DNA of 64,000 bases from Deltaproteobacteria bacterium. GTDB lineage: Bacteria > Myxococcota > Myxococcia > Myxococcales > 40CM-4-68-19. The position numbers and the translations under genes were made by a program. Location: contig VBLC01000048.1 of assembly GCA_005879315.1 (NCBI GenBank), positions 17,919 through 81,918 of the forward strand, read 5' to 3'. How positions within the stretch are numbered: the first letter of the stretch is position 1; the number at the start of each line of letters is the position of its first letter. The notes below the pieces were generated by a model. The model saw only the letters and a program-made list of their open reading frames with translations, ran no database searches and was not told where the DNA came from. Of this stretch, positions 52,698 through 61,494 are shown one piece after another.

Positions 52698-54371
52698 CTA
52701 GAACACCTTTCCCGCCGCGCCGGCGAAGTGCTCCGCGAGCGGGCCGAGCGAGAGCGCGGGGAAGAAGGTGAGCGCTCCGACGATCACCACCACCGAGATG
52801 AGCAGCGTGACGAAGAGCGCGCCATTGGTGGGGAAGGTACCGGTCCCGGCCGGGATGACCTTCTTGCCCGCCATCGATCCGGCGATGGCGAGCGCCGGCA
52901 CGATCATCAGGAATCGCCCGATGAGCATGTCGAAGCCGAGCGCCACGTTCCAGAAGGGCGTGTTGGCGTTCAGTCCCGCGAAGGTCGAGCCGTTGTTTCC
53001 CGCGCCGCTGGAAAAGGCGTAGAGGATTTCCGACAGGCCGTGCGGCCCGGCGTTGGCGAGGCTGCTGGTTCCGTAGGGCACGACCGCGGCCCAGCCGGCG
53101 AGGCTCAAGATGATGAGCGGGAAGACCAGCACGTAGAGCATGGCCAGCTTCATCTCGCGCGCCTCGATTTTTTTTCCCAGGTATTCGGGCGTGCGGCCCA
53201 CCATCAGGCCGGCGATGAAGACGGTGAGCAGCACGAAGACCAGCATTCCGTAGAGGCCCGCGCCAACCCCGCCGAAGATCACTTCGCCGAGTTGGATGTT
53301 GGCCAGCGGCACCAAACCGCCGAGCGGGGTGAAGCTGTCGTGCATGGAGTTGACCGCCCCGCAGCTCGCGTCAGTGGTGACGGTGGCAAAGAGTGCCGAG
53401 GCGGCGATGCCGAATCGCGTCTCCTTTCCTTCCAGGTTCGGCGCGTGCAGCGCGGGGTTGTCGCGGCTCTCGGCCGCGTAGGTCGCCGTGACTCCCGCGA
53501 AGAAGAGCACGGCCATGGCGGCGAAGAGCGCCCAACCCTGCCGCTGATCGCCGGCCATGCGCCCGTACGTCCAGGTCAGCGCCGACGGAATGGCAAAGAT
53601 GGACACTAGCTGTACAAAGTTCGTGAGCGGCGTTGGGTTCTCGAACGGGTGGGCGCTGTTGGCGTTGAAGAAGCCGCCGCCGTTGGTGCCGAGCATCTTG
53701 ATCGCTTCCTGCGAGGCGACCGGGCCCATCGCGAGCGTCTGCTTCACGCCCTCGAGCGTGGTCAGCTCTTTGTACGGCGCGAGGTTCTGCAGCACTCCCT
53801 GCGAGACGAGAAAGAGCGCGTAGAAGAAGCTGATGGGAAGCAGCACGTAGATGGTGGCACGCAGCAGGTCGGCCCAGAAGTTGCCGACGGTGTGGCCGCG
53901 CCCCTTGCGCGTGAACCCGCGCGCCAGCGCCAGCGCCACCGCGATTCCCGCCGCCGCCGAGGTGAAATTGTGCCAGGCGAGTCCGGCCATCTGGGTGAGG
54001 TAGCTAACCGTCGTCTCGGGCGTGTACGCCTGCCAGTTGGTGTTGGTGGCGAAGCTCGCGGCGGTGTTGAAGGCAAGCGCCGGCTCGACGCCGGACAAGT
54101 GCTGCGGGTTGAAGGGCAGGTGCAACTGAAGCCGCTCGATAGCGTAGGTGACCAGCACGCCGAAGAGGCTGAAGGCGAGCAGCGAAATTGTGTATGCGGA
54201 CCAGCTTTGCTCTTCGCCCGCGGTCCCGCAGAGACGGAACGCGGCGCGCTCGAGGCGCGGCAACAGCGGCGGCCCCGCGAAGACGCGGAACATGTACGCG
54301 CCGAGCGGCCTGGTCACCGCCAGCACGACGAGAAAGAAGAGTCCGATCTGCGCCCAGCCGATGGCGGTCAT
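52698..54371 (-). CDS. kdpA: Potassium-transporting ATPase A chain
   Basis: This 557-aa polytopic membrane protein forms the K+ channel-like part of KdpFABC. It has about ten hydrophobic segments and the selectivity-filter-type Gly stretches ([66 protein letters not shown]). It starts three bases after kdpF and is followed closely by kdpB. Nothing is missing compared with the family. Confidence 0.97.
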   Translation of the reverse strand: MTAIGWAQIGLFFLVVLAVTRPLGAYMFRVFAGPPLLPRLERAAFRLCGTAGEEQSWSAYTISLLAFSLFGVLVTYAIERLQLHLPFNPQHLSGVEPALAFNTAASFATNTNWQAYTPETTVSYLTQMAGLAWHNFTSAAAGIAVALALARGFTRKGRGHTVGNFWADLLRATIYVLLPISFFYALFLVSQGVLQNLAPYKELTTLEGVKQTLAMGPVASQEAIKMLGTNGGGFFNANSAHPFENPTPLTNFVQLVSIFAIPSALTWTYGRMAGDQRQGWALFAAMAVLFFAGVTATYAAESRDNPALHAPNLEGKETRFGIAASALFATVTTDASCGAVNSMHDSFTPLGGLVPLANIQLGEVIFGGVGAGLYGMLVFVLLTVFIAGLMVGRTPEYLGKKIEAREMKLAMLYVLVFPLIILSLAGWAAVVPYGTSSLANAGPHGLSEILYAFSSGAGNNGSTFAGLNANTPFWNVALGFDMLIGRFLMIVPALAIAGSMAGKKVIPAGTGTFPTNGALFVTLLISVVVIVGALTFFPALSLGPLAEHFAGAAGKVF

Positions 54372-54374
54372 CGC

Positions 54375-54464
54375 TTAGAACCGCTCGGGCTTGAGGAGCG
54401 CGCAGGCGAGATAGACGGTGAGCAGCGCCGTCAGCGCGAGGCCGATTCCGTATTCGAGAGTCAC
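54375..54464 (-). CDS. kdpF: KdpF small subunit (29 aa)
   Basis: A 29-aa frame from GTG 54464 encodes a single membrane helix with the KdpF pattern (TLEYGIGLALTALLTVYLACALLKPERF). KdpF stabilises the KdpFABC complex. Its GTG overlaps the stop of the 28-aa peptide upstream (GTGA), and it ends three bases before kdpA. It is too short for the ORF track. Confidence 0.9.
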   Translation of the reverse strand: MTLEYGIGLALTALLTVYLACALLKPERF

Positions 54465-54547
54465 GGCATGCCCTCGCAGTAACGCACGTAGGCCCACGAC
54501 AGCGCGAAGAACGCGACGGTCCCGAGGACGAACCAGAAGTCGAGCAT
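54461..54547 (-). CDS. 28-aa membrane peptide at the head of the kdp operon
   Basis: The ATG at 54547 follows GCGAGGTGCC and opens a 28-aa frame (MLDFWFVLGTVAFFALSWAY ...) that is one membrane helix followed by VRYCEGMP. It is coupled to kdpF by GTGA. Similar tiny hydrophobic frames are found in front of kdpF/kdpA in other bacteria but are seldom annotated. It may be a second accessory subunit or a leader that sets kdpF translation. The coding claim rests on the ribosome site, coupling and composition. Confidence 0.7.
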   Translation of the reverse strand: MLDFWFVLGTVAFFALSWAYVRYCEGMP

Positions 54548-54605
54548 GGCACCTCGCTGTGCATGCGCCATGCCTGTCCGCTCAGAGGGGCGCGGCCCAC
54601 GGCGG

Positions 54606-54651
54606 CTTGCACGATGCAAGGAACGCTGCGGCGCGAGGTTGCAATGTGCAA
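54606..54651. promoter_or_regulatory. Paired TTGCA-N3-TGCAA dyads upstream of the kdp operon
   Basis: TTGCAcgaTGCAA at 54607-54619 and TTGCAatgTGCAA at 54639-54651 share identical 5-bp arms and are centred 32 bp apart, about three helical turns. They sit 66 and 98 bp upstream of the first kdp start codon, where an NtrC-type activator would bind. They are likely binding sites for the locus regulator (inference). No convincing -24/-12 box was found. Confidence 0.55.
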
Positions 54652-55647
54652 TCAGAAAGTCGCGACGGCGCTGGCAAGAGCCAGCGCTTGCGTCTTCGAG
54701 GAAGCGAATACGGCCGCGTCCGACGCGTCGAAGCGCCCTTCGAGCTTCAAGACGAGGTGTTCCGCCGGACGCAGCTCAAGAGTCACGGTGCCATCCTTGA
54801 GGAGCTGCGGAGTCCCGGAGAGGAATCCGTCGGCGTCATCGTAATACTCGGCGCGGAGCGCCAGAGCGGCCTTCTGGTTTAGCGCAAGGCGCGCGAACAG
54901 ACCCGCTCCGTGCCACGCCGCCGCTCCCTTGGCGCGATCCTGCCGGCCCACGTCCACCGTCGCCCCCAGCGAGAGCTGTGCGGTCGCCTTGTATTGCGCG
55001 GTGACGTCGCCGAAGAGGCGCCAGTGCGAATCGTCCCCCGGCAGCTCGGGGCCGGCGAAGGTGTTGAGAGCGACCGAGAGGCGATCACCGGCGAATGCAA
55101 TCTGCGTCCCCACCGCCTTGGCGCGGTTGTTGTCCTCGATGATTTGCCAGCCATTTAGGAAATGGATCTGCGCGGACCAGTGCGCGTCGAACGCGTAGGC
55201 GATTTTCAATCCAGCTTGATAGTAAGGCGAGAACTCGCCCATGTAGCCGCGCGTATAGTTCCAATTGTCTTTGGAGAAGAAGCTCTCGTAGCCGATGTGC
55301 GAGGGATAGATACCGGCCTCGAAGAGCAGCCCCGACCCGATGGACGCGGTATAGCTCACGCTCGCTTGATAGATGGCGCGCCAGATCTCCGGCTCGCGCT
55401 CCGCCGCGTGCACTACTTCAGGGCCGGTGCCGTAGGCGAGCGTAAGGTGGAATCCAACCGGCTTGGGCTCGAGCGCGACGTCGAGCGCCGCCGCGTTGAG
55501 GCTCACCTCGTTCGCGCGGTGCGCGGTCGTGCCGGTGCCGGGCAAGAAGTTCTCCGAGCCGTGAGCGTTGTACGCGTAGAAGACATCGACCAGGCCATGA
55601 ACGTCGACGGCCTGCGCGAGCAAGAGAGCGATAGCGAGTGCGGGCAT
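54652..55647 (-). CDS. Outer membrane beta-barrel porin (BBP2-like)
   Basis: The start at 55647 (MPALAIALLLAQAVDVHG) has GGAGGG eight bases upstream. The track start at 55806 comes from reading through the tRNA. The 331-aa product has a signal peptide and amphipathic strands throughout, with the BBP2-type segments DVFYAYNAHGSENFLP and GIYPSHIGYESFFSKDNWNYTRGY, and ends in Phe, the usual last residue of outer membrane barrels. Its place in front of kdp suggests an outer membrane path for K+ when potassium is scarce (inference). Confidence 0.85.
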   Translation of the reverse strand: MPALAIALLLAQAVDVHGLVDVFYAYNAHGSENFLPGTGTTAHRANEVSLNAAALDVALEPKPVGFHLTLAYGTGPEVVHAAEREPEIWRAIYQASVSYTASIGSGLLFEAGIYPSHIGYESFFSKDNWNYTRGYMGEFSPYYQAGLKIAYAFDAHWSAQIHFLNGWQIIEDNNRAKAVGTQIAFAGDRLSVALNTFAGPELPGDDSHWRLFGDVTAQYKATAQLSLGATVDVGRQDRAKGAAAWHGAGLFARLALNQKAALALRAEYYDDADGFLSGTPQLLKDGTVTLELRPAEHLVLKLEGRFDASDAAVFASSKTQALALASAVATF

Positions 55648-55744
55648 GGCGTCGCCCTCCTGCATCCCGGATGCCAGGGCGTCCTCGCGCGCATCCTTCG
55701 GATGAGTCGCCGGCGCCTCTGCAAGTGATGAAGAGCAGATGGAG

Positions 55745-55821
55745 TGGCGGGCGCTACTGGATTCGAACCAGTGGCCTTCGGCTTCGGAGACCGACGCTCT
55801 ATCCAACTGAGCTAAGCGCCC
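55745..55821 (-). tRNA. tRNA-Arg (anticodon CCG)
   Basis: The minus strand folds as a full tRNA: 7-bp acceptor stem GGGCGCT/AGCGCCC, D arm GCTC-AGTTGGATA-GAGC, anticodon loop CTCCGAA with anticodon CCG (reads CGG), T arm ACTGG-TTCGAAT-CCAGT, and an encoded CCA end at 55745-55747. Its 3' 47 bases are repeated at 43011-43057. Confidence 0.96.
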
Positions 55822-55868
55822 GCGAGGCGAAGGCTCTATCCCGCCCGGCGCGGGCAGGCAAGGCGATT

Positions 55869-56642
55869 TCAGCGGACGGCCGTGGGGGCGAGCTTGCGCC
55901 CCTCGGCCGCGAAGCGCGGGCTGCGCAACAGACCCCAGCGCGCGGCGCGATATTGCAGTGCGGTGGCGAGGACGCCGAAGCCGTACTTCACGCTGCGGCG
56001 GAAATTGATCGACGACGCCTCGGCGAAGTAGCGCGCCGGGCAGGTGATCTCGCCGATCTGGAATCCGAACCAGATCGCCTGCGCCAGCATCTGGTTGTCG
56101 AAGACGAAGTCGTCGGAGTTCTCCTCCAGCGGAAGCGTCTCGAGGAGCCGGCGGGAGAAGGCGCGATAGCCCGTGTGGTACTCGGCCAGCTTGTAGCCGA
56201 TCAACAAGTTCTCGAAGAGCGTCAGCAGGCGGTTTGCAAAATATTTCCAGACCGGCATGCCGCCCGCCAGCGCGCCGGCGCCGAGAACGCGCGAGCCGAG
56301 CACGGCGTCGAAGTGGCCGCTCGCCACCATTCCCGCCATCGCCGGGATCAGGCGCGGCGAATACTGGTAGTCGGGGTGGACCATCACCACGATGTCCGCT
56401 CCGCGCGCGAGCGCCTCGGCGTAGCAGGTCTTCTGGTTGCCGCCGTAGCCGCGATTGCTGGGATGGACGATGACGTGCAGCCCGAGCTCGCGCGCGACCC
56501 GGACCGTCTCGTCGCGCGACTGATCGTCGACGAGGATGACGTCGTCGGCGACGCCGCGGTCGATCTCCTCGGCCGTCCGCCGCAGCGTCTTCTCCGCGTT
56601 GTACGCGGGCATCACCACGCAGATGCGGCGGCCGGAGATCAT
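55869..56642 (-). CDS. Family 2 glycosyltransferase (dolichol-phosphate-mannose synthase-like)
   Basis: This 257-aa GT2 enzyme has the N-terminal [15 protein letters not shown] nucleotide-binding start, [15 protein letters not shown] and the [10 protein letters not shown] acceptor segment, plus the DPM1-like C-terminal region. It probably transfers a sugar from a nucleotide donor to a polyprenyl phosphate. The start at 56642 overlaps the stop of the polytopic membrane protein gene (ATGA), so the two likely work together on lipid-linked sugars. Confidence 0.9.
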   Translation of the reverse strand: MISGRRICVVMPAYNAEKTLRRTAEEIDRGVADDVILVDDQSRDETVRVARELGLHVIVHPSNRGYGGNQKTCYAEALARGADIVVMVHPDYQYSPRLIPAMAGMVASGHFDAVLGSRVLGAGALAGGMPVWKYFANRLLTLFENLLIGYKLAEYHTGYRAFSRRLLETLPLEENSDDFVFDNQMLAQAIWFGFQIGEITCPARYFAEASSINFRRSVKYGFGVLATALQYRAARWGLLRSPRFAAEGRKLAPTAVR

Positions 56643-57970
56643 GCCGCCTCCCGGAAGCGGACCGCGACGGTAGCGCAGAGAAGTCCCACGCAGAGCCAGT
56701 AATAATTGCAAAAGGGCTGCTTGTAGAAGAGCAGCACCGCGAACCAGGCGGCGGCCGCGGCAGCGACGGCCTGCAAGAGGGTCGTGCGCGGGCGCAGGCA
56801 GAGGACGAGCACGATGGCGCCCAGACCGAGCGAGAGATAGACGAGCGAGCCGTAGTTCCCGGGATGCAGGTGCGCGAAGAGCGCGGGCAGCGAGAGCGAG
56901 TCGTCGCGGAACGGCTGCAAGAGCTGCATGCGGATCACGCCGCGGATGAAGCCGCGGAAGTCCCAGGCGGCGAAGGGCACCAGGACTGCGAGCGCCACGG
57001 CCGCTGCGACGCCGATCGACTTCCAGCGCCGCTCCGCCGGCAGCGCGAAGGCGAGGGGCACGACAAGATAAGGCGAGCCCTGCTTGCTCGCGGCGACAAG
57101 CCCGATCGCCGCGCCGGCCCAAAGTATCCGGCCGCGCGCAATGGCGAGAACGGCGAGCGCGAAGCAGGCCAGGACCAGCGGCTCGGTCCAGGCCTGCTCG
57201 AGGACGAAGAAGGTGCGCGGCTGGTAGAGCACGAAGAGCGCGGCCAGCTCGGCGGCGACGCTCGCGCCGGCCCGCGCCAGCGCCCAGGCCGAAAGCAGCA
57301 TCAGCGCCAGGAGCGAATAGCGGATGTCCCCGAGGAGCACATATCCCGGAAGGTCGGTGAGGATGGTCAGGGGCGGATAGGGATAGGCGGCGAGCCGGCC
57401 GTTCTGCAGGAGCTCGGCGGCGTACATCTTGCCGGTCAGGTTTCCATAGATGTTGGGATAGGACGCCGAATAGGGATCGATGCCGTGCCGAAGCGCTTCG
57501 GAAGCGCCCTGCTGCAAGATCCAGACGTCCACCCACGGCCGCGGGCTGGCGCGGATGATCGCGATGCCCATCACCGCGAAGCAGGCGAGCAGCAGAACGA
57601 AGCGCATCTTGACGAGCGATGCGCGCAGATGCACGCAGAGATAGGCGGAGAGCAAGACCAGGGCAGCGAGCGCGAACCAGCGGAAGCCGCCCTGCAGCGC
57701 GCGCTGGTCGGCATAGAAGGTCGGATTGCCGAGAAACTGGCAGGCCACGCCGAAGGCGCAGGCAGCGCCGAGAATGGCCTGCGCTGCAAAGGCAGGCTCG
57801 GGGGCAGCGCCGCGGCGCAGCCAGAGCGCGGCGACCAGCGAGAGCCCCGCTCCGAGCACGGCGAGCGCGACGGACCGCTCGTCGTACATGCCGCTCGAGA
57901 TCTGCAGTGCGAGCGCGAGGGCGGCCGCGGCCAGCGCGCAGAGGACGGCGGGCCCTCCAGCGAACTTCAC
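56639..57970 (-). CDS. Polytopic membrane protein, GT-C/GT87-like
   Basis: This protein of about 443 aa from GTG 57970 has ten or more hydrophobic segments. Motifs shared with the paralogue at 58895-60199 are [50 protein letters not shown] and [11 protein letters not shown]. These fit membrane glycosyltransferases of the GT-C group that use polyprenyl-phosphate sugars. It is coupled to the GT2 gene that could make such a donor. The first soluble loop has an RPWVDVW segment that may carry the catalytic Asp. Confidence 0.75.
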   Translation of the reverse strand: MKFAGGPAVLCALAAAALALALQISSGMYDERSVALAVLGAGLSLVAALWLRRGAAPEPAFAAQAILGAACAFGVACQFLGNPTFYADQRALQGGFRWFALAALVLLSAYLCVHLRASLVKMRFVLLLACFAVMGIAIIRASPRPWVDVWILQQGASEALRHGIDPYSASYPNIYGNLTGKMYAAELLQNGRLAAYPYPPLTILTDLPGYVLLGDIRYSLLALMLLSAWALARAGASVAAELAALFVLYQPRTFFVLEQAWTEPLVLACFALAVLAIARGRILWAGAAIGLVAASKQGSPYLVVPLAFALPAERRWKSIGVAAAVALAVLVPFAAWDFRGFIRGVIRMQLLQPFRDDSLSLPALFAHLHPGNYGSLVYLSLGLGAIVLVLCLRPRTTLLQAVAAAAAAWFAVLLFYKQPFCNYYWLCVGLLCATVAVRFREAA

Positions 57971-58010
57971 GGCCGCGCACTGTAGCAGAGGATCAGGGTA
58001 GAGTCGCCGC

Positions 58011-58898
58011 GTGATCCCCATCTCGTGCGCCTCCTGCGCGGGCGCGCTCTCGCCGCGGTTGCGCGAAGTGGAGGATCCGCAGACCCGAGAACGCTTCGAC
58101 ATCCTCGCCTGCCGGAGCTGCGGGCTCGGCCACACTTCGCCCGTTCCGGAGGATCTCGGCCGCTACTACGGCCGCCGCTATTACGGCGGCCGCCACGGTC
58201 TCACCCAGGCGCTCTGCCTCTGGCGGCGGGCGCGGCTACTGGATCGATTCGGCGGCAAAGGGCGCGTCCTCGACGTCGGCTGCGGCGACGGCAGCTTCCT
58301 CGACGCGGCCCGCGCTCGCGGCTGGGAGGTCGCGGGCACCGAGCGGAATCCGGCTCCGCCGCGGAGCAAGGAGCTGCAGGTCTTCCGATCGATCGCCGAG
58401 GCGAGCGGCCCCTTCAGCAGCGCTACTCTCTGGCACAGCCTCGAGCACCTCCCCGATCCGCGCGGCGCACTGGAACAGCTCCGCGCGCTGCTCGAGCCGA
58501 GGTCGACCGTCCTCGTCGCCGTCCCCGACGCGCAGGGAGCGCAGGCGCGCCTTTTCGGCCGGCTCTGGCGCCACCTGGACGTGCCTCGGCATCTGTTCCA
58601 CTTCGGGCGGGAGTCGCTGGCGCGGCTCCTCGAGCGCGCCGGTTTCACGCCTTACTGGTGGTGGCACCAGGAGATCGAGTACGACCTGCTCGGCTGGACG
58701 CAGTCGGCGCTCAATGCGCTGCCCGCAACTCACGATCTGCTCCTGCGCGCGCTCTCGGGCCGGCACCGGAGCGCAGGGGATCTGTTCGCCGGAGTTCTCC
58801 TCGGCGCGCTGCTCGGCGTGGCTGCTTTCCCCGCGGCGATGGCGACGGCCCTTCTCGGAAGCGGCGGGACGCTCATCGTCGCCGCGAGGCGCGCTTGA
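58011..58898 (+). CDS. Methyltransferase with N-terminal zinc-ribbon-like motif
   Basis: This 295-aa class I methyltransferase begins with a CASC ... CRSC pair that may bind zinc, then motif I VLDVGCGDGSFLDAARARG and the LWHSLEHLPDP segment typical of methyltransferases acting on glycan or quinone-like substrates. The C-terminal 50 residues contain one hydrophobic helix pair (about 250-285). It is divergent from the GT-C-like gene with a 40-bp gap and coupled downstream by TTGA to the second membrane protein. Confidence 0.85.
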   Translation: MIPISCASCAGALSPRLREVEDPQTRERFDILACRSCGLGHTSPVPEDLGRYYGRRYYGGRHGLTQALCLWRRARLLDRFGGKGRVLDVGCGDGSFLDAARARGWEVAGTERNPAPPRSKELQVFRSIAEASGPFSSATLWHSLEHLPDPRGALEQLRALLEPRSTVLVAVPDAQGAQARLFGRLWRHLDVPRHLFHFGRESLARLLERAGFTPYWWWHQEIEYDLLGWTQSALNALPATHDLLLRALSGRHRSAGDLFAGVLLGALLGVAAFPAAMATALLGSGGTLIVAARRA

Positions 58899-60199
58899 AG
58901 AGCGCCTTCTTTGCTCTCGCCGCTGTCGCCCTTGGCATCGCGCTGCAGCTCGGAGACGGCGGGCTCACTCCGGGCGCGCTGGGGCTGCTCACGGCCGCGC
59001 TCATCGCGCTCGTTGCATCGACGCAGGTGGGCGGCGAGCTCGACGAGCGCGGGATCGCCGTGCTGCTGGCAGCCGGCTGCGCCGTGGAGGGCTTGCTGCT
59101 CTTCACGCGCCCGCCGGGCATCTATCTCGAGCCGCGCCCCGGCGGGCCGTACCCATACTGGGCGGGGCTGGCCTTACTCCTGGCGTTCGCTTTGCTCGGA
59201 GCGCGTCAGGAAGCGCCGCGATGGCAGCTGCCGCTTCTCCTCGCGGTCCATTTCGCTCTCGGCGCCTGGGTGCTCTGGTCTTCGCCCGCGCCGCTCATCG
59301 ACGTCTTCACCTTCCAGCGCGACGCGATGGTCCACGCCCTGCAGGGCCACAATCCCTATGCGATGACGTTCGAGGATCCCTACGGCGGCAGATTCCCCTT
59401 CTATGGCGAGGGACTCCTCCGCGACGGCCGGGTGCAGGTCGGCTATCCCTATCCGCCGCTCTGCTTCGCGCTGGGGCTCGTCGCGCACCTTCTCGCCGGC
59501 GACTATCGATGGGCTGTATTGCTCTCCATCACTCTCTCCGCCGCCTGCATCGCCTGGGCGCAGCCGGACCGCGCCGGGCGCCTCGCGGCTGCGCTGCTCT
59601 TGCTCTCGCCGCGCGGATTCTTCGTGGTGGAGCAAGGGTGGACCGATCCGTACGTGCTCTTGCTCGCCTGCGCCGTCGCGCTCTGCGCCGTTCGCTTCCG
59701 GCGCGCTCTCCCCTGGATGCTCGGGGCGTTCCTGGCAGTCAAGCAATATGCGGTGCTGGCCTTGCCGCTCGTCGTCTTCATCGAGCGCCGGCCGTGGCGG
59801 CTCTTGCGCAACGCCCTGCTCTTCGCCGCCGCGCTCACCTTGCCCCTCGCGCTCCTCGATCTGCGCGCCTTCCTCGACGACGTCGTCCTCTTCCAGATCC
59901 GCCAGCCCTTCCGACCCGACGCTCTCAGCTACTCCGCGGCGCTCTTCTCCAAGACGGGCCGCGCGCTGCCTTCCTGGGCGCCACTGGCCACGCTGGCAGC
60001 GGGGATCTGGCTGGCGCTCCGCTCGATGCCGCGCGCGCCCGCGAGCCTGGCCGGCGCGATGGCGCTCTGCTACTGCGCCTTCTTTTCGGTCGGAAAGCAG
60101 GCCTTTTGCAACTACTACTTCTTCGTCCTCGGCCTCGCCGCCTGCGCCGCGGCGCTCACCGCGCCATCCGCACGATCGCCTGGTATTGCTCCTTCGTGA
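58895..60199 (+). CDS. Polytopic membrane protein, GT-C/GT87-like paralogue
   Basis: This 434-aa protein starts at TTG 58895 overlapping the methyltransferase stop. It has ten or more hydrophobic segments and shares YPYPPLCFALG, FFVVEQGWTDP, AVKQYAVLALPL, QIRQPFRPDALSYSAALF and KQAFCNYYFFVLGL with the protein at 56639-57970, so the two are paralogues facing opposite ways around one divergent promoter. A membrane glycosyltransferase role is inferred. Its 3' end overlaps the convergent EVE gene by 44 bases. Confidence 0.75.
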   Translation: MKSAFFALAAVALGIALQLGDGGLTPGALGLLTAALIALVASTQVGGELDERGIAVLLAAGCAVEGLLLFTRPPGIYLEPRPGGPYPYWAGLALLLAFALLGARQEAPRWQLPLLLAVHFALGAWVLWSSPAPLIDVFTFQRDAMVHALQGHNPYAMTFEDPYGGRFPFYGEGLLRDGRVQVGYPYPPLCFALGLVAHLLAGDYRWAVLLSITLSAACIAWAQPDRAGRLAAALLLLSPRGFFVVEQGWTDPYVLLLACAVALCAVRFRRALPWMLGAFLAVKQYAVLALPLVVFIERRPWRLLRNALLFAAALTLPLALLDLRAFLDDVVLFQIRQPFRPDALSYSAALFSKTGRALPSWAPLATLAAGIWLALRSMPRAPASLAGAMALCYCAFFSVGKQAFCNYYFFVLGLAACAAALTAPSARSPGIAPS

Positions 60200-60611
60200 C
60201 CGGCTGCACCGAGAGCCGCATGCCGCGGCGGATGAGGAGCATCTCGCGCAGGTCCGGCTCTGCCTTGATCTCCGCCAGCGTCACCGGATGAGGGAACTTG
60301 CGCAGCGCCTTCAGCTCCACCTGGAACCAGCGCGGCTCGTCGGCAGGCGAGTCGGGATCGTAGTGGTCGTCCTTGCGATCGAACTGCGTCGGATCGGGAT
60401 GGCCCTCGCGGACCACTTCCGCTTCGCCCACCACCGCCGTCGGCTCGGCGCTGGAATGATAGATGAGCGCGCGGTCGCCCTTCTTCATCCCGTCGCGGAG
60501 GAAATTGCGCGCCTGGTAGTTGCGCACGCCGCTCCAGCCGGCCTTGCCGTCGCGCAAAAGGTCGTCGATGGAATAGCTGGAGGGCTCCGTCTTGAGCAGC
60601 CAGTAGCTCAT
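60156..60611 (-). CDS. EVE domain protein
   Basis: This 151-aa stand-alone EVE domain (YWLLKTEPSSYSIDDL, GVRNYQARNFLRDGMKKGD, LIYHSSAEPTAVVGEAEVV) has a PUA-like fold thought to bind modified bases in DNA or RNA. The start at 60611 overlaps the DsbA-like gene stop (ATGA). The 449-aa track ORF is this gene plus a shadow frame. No methylase or restriction gene lies next to it. Confidence 0.93.
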   Translation of the reverse strand: MSYWLLKTEPSSYSIDDLLRDGKAGWSGVRNYQARNFLRDGMKKGDRALIYHSSAEPTAVVGEAEVVREGHPDPTQFDRKDDHYDPDSPADEPRWFQVELKALRKFPHPVTLAEIKAEPDLREMLLIRRGMRLSVQPVTKEQYQAIVRMAR

Positions 60612-61483
60612 CTGCCCTTGGCGACCTTCTTGCCGGCCTCGAACTTCCAGCCCTTCTCCTTCTGCCACTGCAGCTCGTCGTCGATGGTGAAGACGAGATA
60701 TTCGCTCCGGAGAGGGAGCAGGTTGATGCGCCCGTCGATGAAGAGCGTGGGCGTGCTCTCGACGCCGGCGGCCTTGCCTTCGCGGATGTGCTTCTCGACG
60801 ATCTCGTCGAACTTGCCGGCGTAGACCTGCTTGAGCATCTCCTCGCCGTCCAGCCCGGCCTCGCGCGCGTATTGCTGGAGGTCCTTGTCGTCGAGCTCTT
60901 CCTGATGGGCGAAGATGAGCCCGTGGAGCGGCCAGAACTTCCCCTTGGTGCGCGCGTACTCGGCGCAAGCGGCGGCGATGCGGGCGCGCGGATGCTGAGG
61001 GAAGGGGAAATGCTTGGAGCAGAGGCGGACCTTGCCCTTGCGCTGCTCGAGCACCAGGTCGTGGAGCGGCTGCACCGCCGCGGCGCAGTGCGGGCACTGG
61101 TAGTCGCTGAACTCGACGATGCTGATCGGCCCTTTGCCGAGGACGCCGCAGTTGTCGCTGCGCAGCTTGATCCGCTGCCGGGGGTCGAAGGAGGCATAGT
61201 ACTTCTCCACTACCTGCACGATGGTCGAGGAAGAAAATCCCTCGCGCGCGAATTGCTTGACCAGCTCGGCCATGCGCAGCGCGTGCGGATCCTTGACGCC
61301 CGCGGCGAGACACTTGGCGAGCGTGTCCTGGCAGCCGGCGTAGTCGAAGACGTCGGTCGCTACCTGGAGGAACGTTTCGCGCTGCAGGTCGGTGAGGCTG
61401 GAGAGGTCCGCGCGAGGCACGATCTGCTTCGCCTGATCGGCGGAGACCGGCGCGGCCAGGAGCAGCGAAAGAAGGAGCAGCAT
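60608..61483 (-). CDS. DsbA-like periplasmic thiol-disulfide oxidoreductase
   Basis: This 291-aa protein has a signal peptide (about 1-15), an N-terminal helical region with two Cys (C51, C58), and a thioredoxin/DsbA domain with the active site CPHC (130-133) and the cis-Pro loop ESTPTLFIDG. It probably introduces or isomerises disulfides in exported proteins. The N-terminal helical part is longer than in DsbA proper and resembles DsbA-like proteins with a fused substrate-binding helix bundle. Confidence 0.9.
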   Translation of the reverse strand: MLLLLSLLLAAPVSADQAKQIVPRADLSSLTDLQRETFLQVATDVFDYAGCQDTLAKCLAAGVKDPHALRMAELVKQFAREGFSSSTIVQVVEKYYASFDPRQRIKLRSDNCGVLGKGPISIVEFSDYQCPHCAAAVQPLHDLVLEQRKGKVRLCSKHFPFPQHPRARIAAACAEYARTKGKFWPLHGLIFAHQEELDDKDLQQYAREAGLDGEEMLKQVYAGKFDEIVEKHIREGKAAGVESTPTLFIDGRINLLPLRSEYLVFTIDDELQWQKEKGWKFEAGKKVAKGR

Positions 61484-61494
61484 GCGGCGCGGGG

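Noticed and set aside
54559-54575. Sigma-54-like AGGCATGGCGCATGCA on the minus strand before kdp
   Set aside because: The GG/GC spacing fits, but the transcript would start at the start codon and lose the ribosome site, so it is not credible as drawn.
55648-55806. N-terminal extension of the porin through the tRNA
   Set aside because: The extra residues are a translated tRNA. The start at 55647 has a good ribosome site and signal peptide.
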